Shown here piece by piece: positions 46,293 to 57,759 of a stretch of DNA of 64,000 nt. A program made the position numbers and the translations under genes. The stretch is from Owenia fusiformis. Lineage: Eukaryota > Annelida > Polychaeta > Sabellida > Oweniidae. Within the stretch, counting starts at the first letter, position 1. The number at the start of each line of letters is the position of its first letter. Under the pieces are notes generated by a model. The model searched no databases. It worked only from the letters and a program-made list of their open reading frames with translations, and had not been told where the DNA came from. The DNA lies in the NCBI GenBank assembly GCA_903813345.2, contig CAIIXF020000001.1, positions 932,001 through 996,000 of the forward strand, in the 5' to 3' direction.

Positions 46293-46950
46293 TCTGCCTC
46301 ATTCGCTTTGAATATTTGAGAAACAATTATTTTTCCAACTATTTTTTCATAATCTCTAAAACAACTTTTGGGAGTCACGAAGAATGGTCCCAATAGGTAT
46401 TAATAAAAATGAATTTGAAAAACGCATTTTGTAGCATTATGGGTCACTGCACTAAATGATCCCTATCTTAGTCTATCTGGGTTCAAACTCTTAATATTCT
46501 CCAAAGTATAGTTTGACATTGAATTTGTTATTGTAAACCTAAAAATAATCCATTCTGGCCATAGGGGTAATTGTCATATTGAAATTGATTTTCATGAAAT
46601 TCATAAATGACCCCTTGGGGATGAAAGGGTTAATATCTAATTTGGCATTCACTAAAAATTCAAATTGAGGTCAGATTCTTCCCATTCAGCTTTCCAACGG
46701 TGTATTGGAACCTTAGTTCAGAGGTGGTCATTTATAGCACCCTAGTTTGCTCTACTTATTGCATTATTGTAGAAATTGTTTTTAGTTTTCCTCAAATACA
46801 GTATACATTTTGTTCTTAGGGATAAAAAGGAATGATATGAGCCCAACAATTATAAAATTGAAACAATATTTTCAAGAGTACTCTGAGACTTGTGAGGCCC
46901 ATCTTGCTAGTCTGATACTACCTTTTTACATGGATTCTGTTATATTTTAG

Positions 46951-48770
46951 ATGTACCTGTAGTCACGTTATTGCTGACAGTGATCATCATGGTTTTGATA
47001 TCACAGAGTGAAAGTATAACCATAGCAGATAAGACAAAGATTGATAAAGGCCTTACAGCGGGACATGAGATTTTCAATTATATAGCAGATAAAAAGTTTT
47101 CAGAATCCCTAACTAAAATTTCTTCCGCAATCGGACCATTCTTGGGGGCATTTGGTCCATTTGTCAGCTTGGTTCTTACGTTTGTCCCATCATCGGATAC
47201 AGCAGTTGTGCAATTGTTGACAGGGATGATGGACAGAATCGAGAACAGATTTGATCAAGTAGATTCACGTTTTGATGAAATAAAACGGCTGGTTGAATGG
47301 ACTGATGAAGCGGTGAACTTTGGGCAAATAGAACAGAAGATATGGGCGATGAATGTAGCATATAGGAGACTTTATCGTGGAAATGGAACTGGAGAAGCAG
47401 CAAATAGGAAACAGGCATATATTGATGAATTTGACAATAATTATCAACAAAGTGGAATAAACCTCTACCATGCAATAGTTAACAAACATGGCACGTTTCA
47501 GGAAAATCTTGGAGAATCAATAATGCGTTTCACTGACTACGACCGCAAGAAGACACAAGATTTTCTTCTTGGCATTTTGCGACTCATCTTGAATGCGGCA
47601 AAAATCGAAATCGCTTACTACAATGTGAAACAATTCAACTCGATTGCAGAGGAAAGGAAGTCTGAATGGGAAACAAAGATTCAAAGAGTGAAATCTGAAT
47701 TTGAACATATCGATAAGACAGTTATTCATCAGTGTCATTCTCAATCTAAAAAGGACATCAAAAAGATTTCTGCCGATAATTATAAAATGGGCAATGAACA
47801 ATTTAGTAGTAAATTGTATGACATGTTAACAGAGAAATACTATTGGCGTAATTGGTTGGTCGTTGTTTATGATGAAGTACGTGGTTTTGACAAGCATACC
47901 GTCAGCCAATGTGGTGGATATATAAAATTTCGAAAAGACGGACGAAATCTAGTTGTTGCAAGTTTGGACAAGAATCAGGATGTGCAACAAATGTCTAGGC
48001 AAAGCGCACGAACGAAGTTGATCAAAAATGGAAAGTATGCAAAGGAACTTGTAAAGGTGATGGTTTTGCCTGCTGGGTATCCCAAGCCTAAGATTCCATA
48101 TGCCAGGATACTTTATAAAAAGATCGATACAAAAAGCGCATGTAGCACCATTTCTATTATTTCAAGTGCGAATGTCTGGCACAGGGGTCCTGTGAGCAAA
48201 CTTGTTTTTCGCCAATATTATGGTAACCTGCAAGCAATTTTGTTTGGGAACTTTAATACTTCCAAAATAACTCCAAGCAGTAACTGGATGTCAATGTCTC
48301 GTCAAGACATTAAAGATTTAGCATCCGATTATGATCGCATAAGCAACAAATATTTTAGTAGCAGATTGTACGACATGTTAAAGGAAAGGTATTATTGGCG
48401 CGATTGGTTTGTAGTTGTATACGATGATATAAAGGGGTTTTCCAAGCATACAGTTCGGAAATGTGGTGGACATATTCTATTTCGGCAAAATAGAAGAAAC
48501 ATAATGGTGTCGAGCATTGACAAGAATAAGAGTGTTGGTACAAGGACATTGCAAAGCGCAAAGTCAAGCTTGAAAAACATTCCATGGAAAGGGACGGGAG
48601 ATACATTCGCAAAGAGAATGTATAACAAGATCGATAAGACAGAGGCGTGTGGTGTTGTTTCTGTTTTGACAAATGCGCATGTATCGTACAGAGGTGATAA
48701 AGACAAGATTGCTTATCGTAATTTAAAGGGTCACTTACATATGATCCTGTTTGGTAAATTCAAAAACTAG
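46951..48770 (+). CDS. secreted rapunzel-like protein with two C-terminal repeats (main exon)
   Basis: With the 7-nt first exon the product is about 608 residues. Residues 4-19 are a hydrophobic signal. Residues about 61-88 (SSAIGPFLGAFGPFVSLVLT, FVPSSD) and the next helices (MDRIENRFDQVDSRFDEIKR, LVEWTDEA, QKIWAMNVAYRRLY) resemble the N-terminal helical region of fish rapunzel proteins: a glycine/proline hydrophobic helix, then an amphipathic R-F-D-x-I-D repeat. The C-terminal half holds two tandem copies (about 278-438 and 460-606) with shared words FSSKLYDML/FSSRLYDML, YYWRNW/YYWRDW, VVVYDEVRGFDKHTV/VVVYDDIKGFSKHTV, CGGYIKFR/CGGHILFR and AILFGNF/MILFGKF. I do not recognise this domain. An open frame begins at 46971 only if TTG is allowed; the first ATG inside the exon is at 46989. 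AATAAA follows at 48935. Intracellular or pore-forming function must not be assumed. Confidence 0.82.
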
Positions 48771-48934
48771 AAGTTTTCAGAACAGAGATTTTAGAGGACA
48801 CTGAACCCACAAATTGAAAACAATTAAAAAAGTGATATCAACGTAGGTTCTGTATTCAACTATTTTCTCAGATTGTAGTTTTTTAGCTAGATTAGTTCCT
48901 TATTTTGTACATGTCGTGATTTGATACTATTGTC

Positions 48935-48940
48935 AATAAA
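48935..48940 (+). terminator. polyadenylation signal of the rapunzel-like gene
   Basis: AATAAA 165 bases after the stop codon; this gives a short 3' UTR. Confidence 0.7.
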
Positions 48941-49135
48941 AGAAATTCATATAATTCAAAATATTCAAATCAGTGCTAATCGGCGGATTATCTAGTTTTA
49001 TTTCTCGATTTACATCTACTTATAAGTCACGATGTGGATTATAATTTGGCTCGAAGTTATGGGAGATAGTCTAGTTTGAGAATGTGTCGATGGTTTTAGG
49101 TTTGGTATGTTAACGAAGACCCATTTCACATATTT

Positions 49136-49186
49136 AGTCCCTCGCTTTTGTTACACTGACGATCGGCATTAATATTGCCAAAGAGG
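49136..49186. repeat. dispersed repeat fragment shared with 36.4 kb
   Basis: CCCTCGCTTTTGTTACACTG, ACGATCGGCATTAATATTGCC. It matches 36406-36455 with a few changes, in the same orientation. Confidence 0.6.
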
Positions 49187-49625
49187 CGATAAGTGGAAAA
49201 TCATGGAAACAAAATTAAACAAATGAAACTGATGATTTTTTCCTTTAAATAAAATAAATGCCAATGGTATAACATTTCTTAAGACGAAATATTTAACCAC
49301 TGTACTGTATTGTAAAATTGTTAAATGTAGGTTTACCATGTCATTCCGAACTAATCGTATTAGAGCAAAAAGTACGAACAAGCAAGCCAATGTCATGGTT
49401 GAAAAAACCTTCTTTACTAGCTGTTGAAAATGCATTCTACCTATCCCATAAAAATCTACTTGTTGAGACTCGATTAACTTGACTTCTTCTGAGATAATAA
49501 GGATATCAGCAAGTGTTTTGACTTAACATGAGCCCGGGGATATACACAATTGAGTCAAAAGCTGCATATGCATAGGATAGACACAAAATTATCGTTATCT
49601 CAGGAGAACACAAGTTGATTGAAAG

Positions 49626-49674
49626 ATGGCGAAGTTATTTGCATCACGTAATTCAATTATTTCTGATCAAGATG
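49626..49674 (+). CDS. candidate short first coding exon
   Basis: ATG (context GAAAGATGGCG) opens MAKLFASRNSIISDQD and reaches a strong donor GATG|GTAAGC in phase 1. No family is recognised and no second exon was found before the LINE and Tc1 remnants. It may be the start of a gene whose other exons lie further right, or chance. Confidence 0.25.
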
Positions 49675-50163
49675 GTAAGCATATTTGTATATCGGGAATC
49701 CCAAAAAGTGAGGCGTTTTCTCAGTAACAAATTAGCTAAATCTTTGAAATTTTTTTATTGAGGAACTAGTGTTTCATAAGCAAGAGCCATATATAAGAAA
49801 GATATAAGTTATAGGGAGAGTATTGTTAAATTAAAAACAGCACGCAAAAATATTCAATATCAACGGAAAAGTCACGCAATCCAATCTGAAAGGAACTGAA
49901 AGTATTTTTTGAGCAATAGCAATAATTTGAACATTTGTATTGAGGAAATAAAGAGGGCATATATCTTTTATAGACTCAATAAACATTCCATGTAAATGAC
50001 ATATCAGTCACTACAGTGTACAAAAAACTAAAAACTACAACTACATACTACAAAACTACTTTACATCAGTTTCACATGTCAGGGTATGATATCAGTGTGG
50101 TGTATCCATAATACATGCGTTTTAAAAAAATGTTTACATAATATTTATCATTTTCCAAATTTT
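49675..50163. other. no gene seen
   Basis: AT-rich sequence without recognised features. Confidence 0.5.
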
Positions 50164-50529
50164 TTAAAGAGTGATATACAAGGCTAAATGTAAGTTAACA
50201 TGAAAGCTTTTACTAGACATAATAGTTTCAAACAGTTTATCTGGATCTTTGCACTGTTTCAGATCAGATTCTAAAGTTTCAAACAAAAGCTCTCTGTGTT
50301 TTAAGTTCTTTGTACAGCTTGTGATAAAGTGAAGCTCATCCTCAATTACCCCACATTCACAACACAACCTTTCACTTGTGGGTTTTGGCTTTGGTTTTGA
50401 GTACCGCCCAACTTCTATCTGTAATTTATGTGAACTCATCCTGAGCCTGGTTAATGCATGTCTATACTTTTTATTTTGAATGTTTAAATATAATCCTTTG
50501 AATTGGTGAAAGTATTTTTGAAAAAAGTG
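50164..50529 (-). pseudogene. LINE reverse-transcriptase ORF C-terminus (fragment)
   Basis: About 121 codons are open on the minus strand and read to a stop. It contains YRHALTRLRMSSHKLQIEVG and a zinc-binding pattern C-x-C (CCECG), then an H (ELHFITSC) and C, as at the C-terminus of non-LTR retrotransposon reverse transcriptases. The upstream RT catalytic domain is absent, so this is a 5'-truncated or broken copy. Superfamily not assigned. Confidence 0.75.
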
Positions 50530-51383
50530 CTATGAATATAAAAGAGATCGATTACAAACTTTTTAGTAAAATCTGAAAATACAATATAACCTAAAAGTAT
50601 TTTAAGATTCTTGGAAGAATTTTCATTGCTGGAAATGTTAACATAATATACTTGTTTCTTTTTAAATAGTCAGAAGAAACTGTCATTTTTTCTCTGACCT
50701 GGTAGCAATAACAAATGTAGACAGATACAGATACGAATTCGTAACGTTACGAGGTTTCTGTTTATGACCACCCGAATGTGACAACTCCAAGAATAAAAGA
50801 AGGTTGGGCTATACACGTTTTTCAGAGAATATCTACGTTAATGTGTAAAATTATGGTCCGTTACGTATGTCCGTTGTATTCATAGTATAAACTTGCCAAG
50901 CTGAGAGTAAAGCTATTAGGGAAATAGCTGCGTGTAGGTCCCTGTAAAACAATTGAGAGAGAGGGGGGAAGTAATTGATGGGTCATAATATTACAAGTTC
51001 ACCCGTAACTTAACCTCATATTATTAATGAAATTTCCGATTCCAAAATGGATGATTGGTGTAAGGATTAATGATTCCCTCTAATTAAATGCATATTTATT
51101 GTCGTTATATTGTCACTACGGACTGATCCGTGATGAAGACAAATGTCCATTGGCTTCTTAAAGCAGGTATTTTAACAATTACTATGCATCTGCGATCTTG
51201 TCAAATCCGAGATTTTACTGTCACAAGCAGCTTATATGCAAATGACCCGTTCTCATGGTATACAATCATGGTATTAATTTTTGCTGGAGTCACTTCTCGA
51301 GAACGTCTACTGCAAAGCTCGTTGTTCAAAATGGCGGACATAAGAGTCGTAGTGAATGTTTAATCTCCTTGATCCCGTGTGTA
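50530..51383. other. no gene seen
   Basis: A frame at 51130 begins MKTNVHWLLKA and has a GT donor (GCAG|GTATTT), but there is no hydrophobic signal and no second exon. I do not call it. Confidence 0.5.
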
Positions 51384-51891
51384 CACTCCCCTCCATAAGT
51401 TTGGCAACCTTTTTGGATTTTTGTGTGATCAACATTTCAAATTGGAAATTTTGAGAGAACGTTTTGCCACATAGTTTCACTAATATATTATGTAAAGTCA
51501 TGAAATCTTGGCATTATGTTTGACTGATATTCAACAATCTTTACGTAGCGTTGGAATTGTAATTAAAATGTAGAATCGATGTTGTTAAGGCTAAATCTTT
51601 GAGAGGTTCATTTTTGTTAGTTTTTGTTGCTTTTTTGTGCTGAAAGTGCACGATCATAGCCCTGCGAGTTTTGCAAACATAAAAAGTAACATATTAAATT
51701 TATGATTGCCATGTCGCTTTGTTTTATTGTCCATTATCATATTACATTTTATATGCTTAACTGTGCCGTAAACAGGCAATTAATGAAAATCTGTCATTAT
51801 TTAACATGAAATTGCGCTCGTGATGTAACATACTTTAAATAAGCACAAATGTTATAAAAGTGATTTTAATATGAAGTCAACAAGTTGATTA

Positions 51892-53080
51892 TCAATATCT
51901 AGTGGGATAACCCCGACTTAGGATAAGGGCATGAACTCTTCTGGGCATGCTTTCAAAGAGTCTCCTGGTGTACTGCCCAGGGATTTGAACCCATGCTCTA
52001 TGAACGGCAATTTCCAGCTCGCGGAGGTTGTTCATTTGAAGATTCTGTATCTGGCGATCAATATAATGCCACATATTTTCAATAAGTGATTGGTCTGCTG
52101 AATATGGTGGCCATCTCATTTTGTTAACGCCGCTTTGAAAGAACCACTCTTCAACTTGATTCGCAGTATGAACGGGAGCGTTGTCCTGTTGAAAGACGCA
52201 GCGCTGCTCACTGTCACCAAGCATCTGTTCAATGGATGGTAGAAGTTTCTCCTGCAAAATATCTCTATGTACCCCTCTCGTGATGACTCCAGGGACCGTG
52301 ACTAGCTCCCCAACACCATGATACCCGACGCACCCACAAAACATGAGACCACCACGTCTTACAGTTCGTCCCATGTAGAGGCACTCTGGGTTGTATTTCT
52401 CAGCATTCGTGCGCTACACAATCGTCCTGCCATCATTTTCTCCAATATTGTATCTCGTTTCATCCGAAAAAACTACGTAAGACCAATGAGTATTGACATT
52501 CTAAAACCGGAAAACATTTGCCCATTTCAATCGTCGTTGTCGTATGATGGGGGGAGTAATAGGCTTTTCTTGGCTATTCGACCGTACAGACTTCTGTTAT
52601 GTAAACCGAATGAATAAAGACATTTTATAGAGCAAATAAAACTTTAAAACAAAACCAGCATTGTCGGCAATAGTTAGCAATTATTGCGTAAAGTTGATGA
52701 ATATTTTCGAGAAGTTCGTCAAAATTGAAGTAGGAAAAATAAAAAGTGACAATATCGCACCTTCTCCTGATAGTAGAGTAGCTTGCACGTATGTTAAAGT
52801 TCATCTGCCAGAAGGTTTTCAGTCTTGGGACTGTTGTCTTACGTTCTAGCAGGGTATGGTTGACAAGGGCGCGGTCCTCTCTCAATGTAGAAATGTAAGG
52901 CCTTCCAGAGAGGGGTCGGTCCCTGTTTGACCTTGTATTTCGAAATCGTTTAATGGTTTTTGATATTGTGCCCTTGCAGCGATTCAGCGTTAGACCAATA
53001 TATCGCAACGTCCGACCCTCATTGCAGAGGGCAATAACGGTTACCCGTTCATCACGAGTAAGCTGTCGTGCAGACTCCAT
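51892..53080 (-). pseudogene. broken Tc1-like transposase
   Basis: Minus strand. The N-terminal helix-turn-helix half is 53080 to about 52756 (MESARQLTRDERVTVIALCN, RDRPLSGRP, ending near RASYSTIRRR). The middle (about 52620-52375) shows FSDETRYN, holding the first catalytic Asp, but contains a frameshift and an in-frame stop. The C-terminal half, 52374-51892, has FQQDNAPVHTA (second Asp) and WPPYSADQSLIENMWHYID (catalytic Glu, DD34E-like spacing). The stretch around 52625-52750 reads as unrelated peptide. No restored protein is proposed here; the copy is inactive on its own. Confidence 0.85.
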
Positions 53081-53217
53081 GAGAAATGAGCGAAATGTTA
53101 ACGTTAACATACGTGTATCAAGACAGTGACCAAATCACTCATTCACTGTCATGCATGATGGAATCAATTGTTCAGAACTCATTTCACCAAAAAAGATAAA
53201 AAAATATATCTCATCAA

Positions 53218-53391
53218 ACCGGTGTAAAAGGGTAGGAGGTCCTATCAAATTATGGTCCTACTTTATATTGATTTATATGGTGGCCTAAATGCAACTCTTT
53301 CCCTTGTTATCGTATCCACAATCAGGGCCGGTAAGGGCCTTTAAGAAAGTGGACCATAATCCCCAGGGGACCATAATTTCTTTCACACCGG
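53218..53391. mobile_element. ACCGGTG-ended MITE, copy 2, nested in the Tc1 element
   Basis: Ends ACCGGTGTAAAAG and CTTTCACACCGGT (inverted, one mismatch). It is the reverse-orientation match of 33432-33592. Nesting shows this family moved after the Tc1 copy landed. Confidence 0.82.
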
Positions 53392-53657
53392 TATTCTATT
53401 TTTAAAAAGGGCACTCCCAATATGTGACCAAATCATGTACCCTCGTCATAGCGAACGAAATAAGCCATTCAAATGCACTAATGCATTCAATAATTGTAGA
53501 TTATAAAGATCACTTATATCAAACATCCATCTTATCGAAAATATGATGAAAAATTTATTTCTGGAGAAATACTGATTTGAATCTTCTACCATGCGGAAAT
53601 TGTTTACAATTCATTTTTACATGTATAAAAAGGTTGCCAAACTTATGGAGGGGAGTG

Positions 53658-56600
53658 TATGGCCTACTGTTGGTACTTCAGATATTGTTAGTGCTTCACC
53701 TGAAATACTCGATTCTGATTGGTTGATTAGCAGTCAACAATATGTATTGTAAGTCGTTGGGTCATATGGTGGGTACTATGGTGTGATATTCACCCCCCCC
53801 CAAAAAAAAGAAAAGTTTGACAACCCTAGCTCCCTCATTGAACTACAGGGTACGTGTTAAAGCCTCTTTATAATAGAGAGGTTAAGCAATTACAATTACA
53901 ATTGTAATAGGTCGAAAATTGATGATAAAAATGGATCTTTGAAAATCGTCATTCTCATGTAAACCAATGGGAAATGGTTTGTTCGGCGCAAATCAGATTT
54001 CACGATATCTATCCAGTAAAAGGTTTACCAAAAAGATTTTTAAATAGAAAATTGAATTGTCTAACTGTTTTTGTACGCTAAGTGTTTAGTTTACTTTATG
54101 AATACTAAAGTTACAGAGCTTCAATTCAATGGGAGGAGTTTTTTGAAAAATAATTTCCACTTTAAAGACCTATTATTTTTTTGAACCCGAAGAAACACAT
54201 CAATTGACAATTTCAATTGACTACCTAACTTGTATTTTTGCGAGAACTAGATAGATAGAGAGCTATTTTGTCATATGCCTTGCGACAACCCTATCATTTC
54301 CAATTTGTTTTAACATGGAAGTGTCGATTTTCAAAACTTCATCAGATTTGTCAACCATTTCCGATCTATTGTAATTGTTGAAAAAATTTAGAAAAATTGG
54401 AGGTATTGGAAATGATGTCAATTTATATTTCCAACCCTAAAAGTAGTTTTTTTCTTTATAGATTATGCAAATAGAAATACAAATATAAAGAGGTTTTAAC
54501 ACGTAGTTCAACAAACTCATAAAATAGTCTACAATAAATCAATATTTTCCTTGAAATAAAATCTTAGGCAACTTTTTTTTTAAAAGAAGATAACTCCCGT
54601 TACATGATTCTGGTTATAATTTCAGAAATAGAATCGGTTCAATTACATTCCTTAGAATATCAAATATATTTTGAGACCATGTCGGTATTTTGGATAAACG
54701 CATATGCCAAACTAACACAAGAACATGTATATCAACCATTGATGTCGCTTCATTCTACATGTTACTTTCATAACATAATAGTTCCATAACATTAATTTGA
54801 ATGGTCATAGTATTGAGAATATATGTTGTCATGAAGTAGCTTTTAAATTTAGAAATGCATGAACAGACTAAGTGATTAGTGCAACGATTTTTAAAGGTGG
54901 AATAATTAGTGCAGACATGGATAGAGCCCATGGTGCAGAGGGGTCATTCAACGATCATGGACCAGAGTCAAAATATATTTAAGTTTGGATATTTCATCAA
55001 GACTAACATCTATTTTTATTATCTACAAAGAAACCCCCTAGATTAACATTATTTTAGCTGATATTCTTAATGAAACATGGTGGATCTTAAAAATATAAAA
55101 GTGGAAGTCCCCTTTTTGAAGCTTTGAACTGAATTTACACTTCTTAATGCTGAAATTGATAATTTATCCATACATTTTAAGAAAATAGGTATGTCAAAGA
55201 AGATGTTAACCCAAATGTTGCCTTGATAGCTCAGAAAAAATGAAAAAAACATTCATATTTTCTCTACAGTCCTTATTGCCCCTTTAATGTTGGGCATGCC
55301 GGGTAATTTACAAGGCGGCCATTTTGCTTTACAAGGACCCAGTCTGCAACTCACGTCTTTTATTACACAATATTCCTTGAAATTAATTCCGGCGACTATA
55401 TTCCGCAAATAGCAGCTGCATTTCATGCCTCTACTATTTTTTGAGTAATTGGCAATATGGTTTTGAAAAGTGGAAGTTCTGCTCTCCAATTATACTGAAT
55501 TGCTCTGTCTTATGACTTCAATATCTGATCTCATATTTTGTTCAGGTATTTCATAATTCAGTCAATATGGTACAACGAAAATGGGACTTCTGCGCATGTT
55601 AAAAGTTTTCGTCAAAACTCAACTTTTGTTCAAGTTGATACGATTGTCTTTCGAACTAGAAACTTACCTCATTCGAAAGATCATAAAAGACTTTATCTAT
55701 ACTGAAAATCTTAGATCCAAGCATAGTAGAATACGCCGTCAGTCCGCATTTGATTTTTTGAAGTGAGTTTCGAAGATCGTCAGATTTCTCCGACTGATAT
55801 CGGGTTATCTCAAATTGGTTCGTTTATAAATACGAATTTCTTTACCGTTGTAAGGCGCATGCGCCAAATTGATTTATAAACGTTATTGGTCAATGGTTTT
55901 TCTACTGAGCATGCGTGAAGTCTGATGAACACTTATGACGAAGACCGGAGCAAACATTACTAGCTCTCGAACGAAATTCCAAGATTCAGATCATTTCGCC
56001 GTGTTTGCTAAGCGTGTATACGTGAATGACAAGCTGTTTTGAGTAGATCAGGTACCTGTTTTAGACACAACATTGATTTAGCTTGACATTGATGTGCACA
56101 TTGGCACTTTTGAGCATGTTAATACAAGTTTTTACACTCTTAGCACGAGACGGGTTTTCGAAAAATCTGATCTGATTATCTGATTCACTCGATTATCGTA
56201 TGGATATGTATTTCTGCTGACATTTCAACACCACATCACATAGAATTACGATGCAGAATGATAATAAAACACATAACAACTACTAAATTCCACTTGTTAT
56301 TTCACAGGAGATAAAAATGCAAACTGCCTAGATTCTTTGTATGGGTCGTCAGACATCGGATTGGCCGCCATATTTGAAATGAAAATATCACTAAATAGAG
56401 GTCTGAGCATGTCTCAACATTTCGACTGAATTGTAAGAACTACACTATCATTTTTATTTTAATTGGAAATAGATATTTCCTCCAACATTCTTCTACTCTG
56501 TAAGATCACTAGTACTCCTCCAGCCACATAAAGTTAAACCAGAATAACTACGCCCATAGCCAATAATTAGGATATGCTTTACAGAGTGGGCCAAAATGAA

Positions 56601-57759
56601 CAAATCGCCTTGTCACATTTAATTTTTCATATGAGAATCCAGTGACAGACCTGCAATTAGAAATGAGATTTGTTCTGCTCTTCTACAAAAACACTAATTT
56701 AGTTTTACGTCAAGTGTCATTCAGGTCCTCATTGTATCTATTTGACAAGTGTTTGTATTAACTACGATAGTTTATCATGCTATGTTGTACCAATTCCATA
56801 TATTAAGTTTACAGACAAACCGTTTCCATCAGTCAAATATTAGTTGTCACTGATTTGTCAGTTATACTACACCATTTTGCGCTATCAATGGAAATAAATA
56901 TATTTGACGTATTTTGAATCGCGTAGGCAAGTGTGACGACACGATGGTTACTGCCGTCATCGAAAAGCGCCGCAGTGTCGTGTTGAAAGTTATTTACCTT
57001 TGCTTTCGTGTCCGCTGATGAATTACTTAATGATGGACCTCTCAGTCGTCAGTTCTTTGAAATATAAATTGCATCAGTTGAATTGACATTAGTTAACTTG
57101 ATGAATTACAATTATACAGGTGTACGGGAACACAATCGACCGTCATGTCAAGTACAACTCAACATTGGCTCCTTGTTTTCGTACGGAAGGTAGCGTAAGA
57201 AGCTCTTAGCCTTTCGAGTGGTTGATGAAGGAGTTGAAGTTTGTGAAATACATCATTGTTGACTGAACCAGTTCAATTTATTCCGGGCTGTGGTGTTATT
57301 TCCATGTATTGAATAGAATCGATACTGCTTTCCCCGTTTATGAAAGTCCACATTTCTCCCCTGCCCGATCGTATCACTTTATCTGCTTGTGAAAACAATA
57401 TTCTTATTGTTAATCGTAGCGTATCCTGCAAATGAATATTCCTCACAAATCGCAGGATATCCTGAAAATAGGGAACGATAGTAGTTGGTTATTAAAAGAG
57501 GCTTGTAAACCAGTTTCAAATTAGAAGTCATAATGTACGATATTTTCCAAACGAATGCGTTGTGCTAAGATCATCTTACAGATTACAGCAGCTATTACAA
57601 CCAACTGTCATGTCAGCTCATCAATATTATCAGATACTTATAAAAGACTTAATGAGGATGTATAGTTATTTTGGATCAAGGTAAAGCGTTCTTGAGCAAC
57701 CAGGAAGCACACATGTCAAAGCAGCTCAGTAACAAACAGTTGCAGCTAACTGGGGCATC
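53658..57759. other. 4.1 kb without a supported gene
   Basis: AT-rich. Frames at 54604-54789, 55253-55489 and 55581-55766 show no family or splice support. Around 55900-56055 the sequence is richer in CpG and ends in a possible donor (GATCAG|GTACCT), so a non-coding first exon is conceivable. A CTCACAAATCGCAGGATATC word at about 57443 recalls the hairpin element at 34.8 kb. Nothing firm. Confidence 0.5.

Larger units (their letters stand above)
51384..53657 (-). mobile_element. Tc1-like DNA transposon, 2,274 bp, perfect 31-bp TIRs
   Basis: TIRs at 51384-51414 (starts CACTCCCCTCCATAAGTTTG) and 53627-53657 match perfectly over 31 bp. TA flanks both ends (51382-51383, 53658-53659), the Tc1/mariner target duplication. 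The transposase is on the minus strand and is broken. A second MITE (53218-53391) is inserted between the right TIR and the transposase start. With this insertion removed the length is about 2.1 kb, longer than the usual 1.3-1.7 kb, so extra sequence is present elsewhere (for example near 52625-52790). Perfect TIRs with a broken gene fit recent mobilisation in trans. Confidence 0.9.

Noticed and set aside
46971-46991. TTG start codon for the rapunzel-like protein
   Set aside because: A TTG start is unlikely in an animal nuclear gene; an upstream exon supplying ATG fits phase and gives a complete signal peptide.
47176-48706. Several minus-strand open frames of about 100 codons
   Set aside because: Shadows of the rapunzel-like coding exon.
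52318-52617. Plus-strand 99-codon frame
   Set aside because: Opposite-strand shadow of the broken Tc1 transposase.
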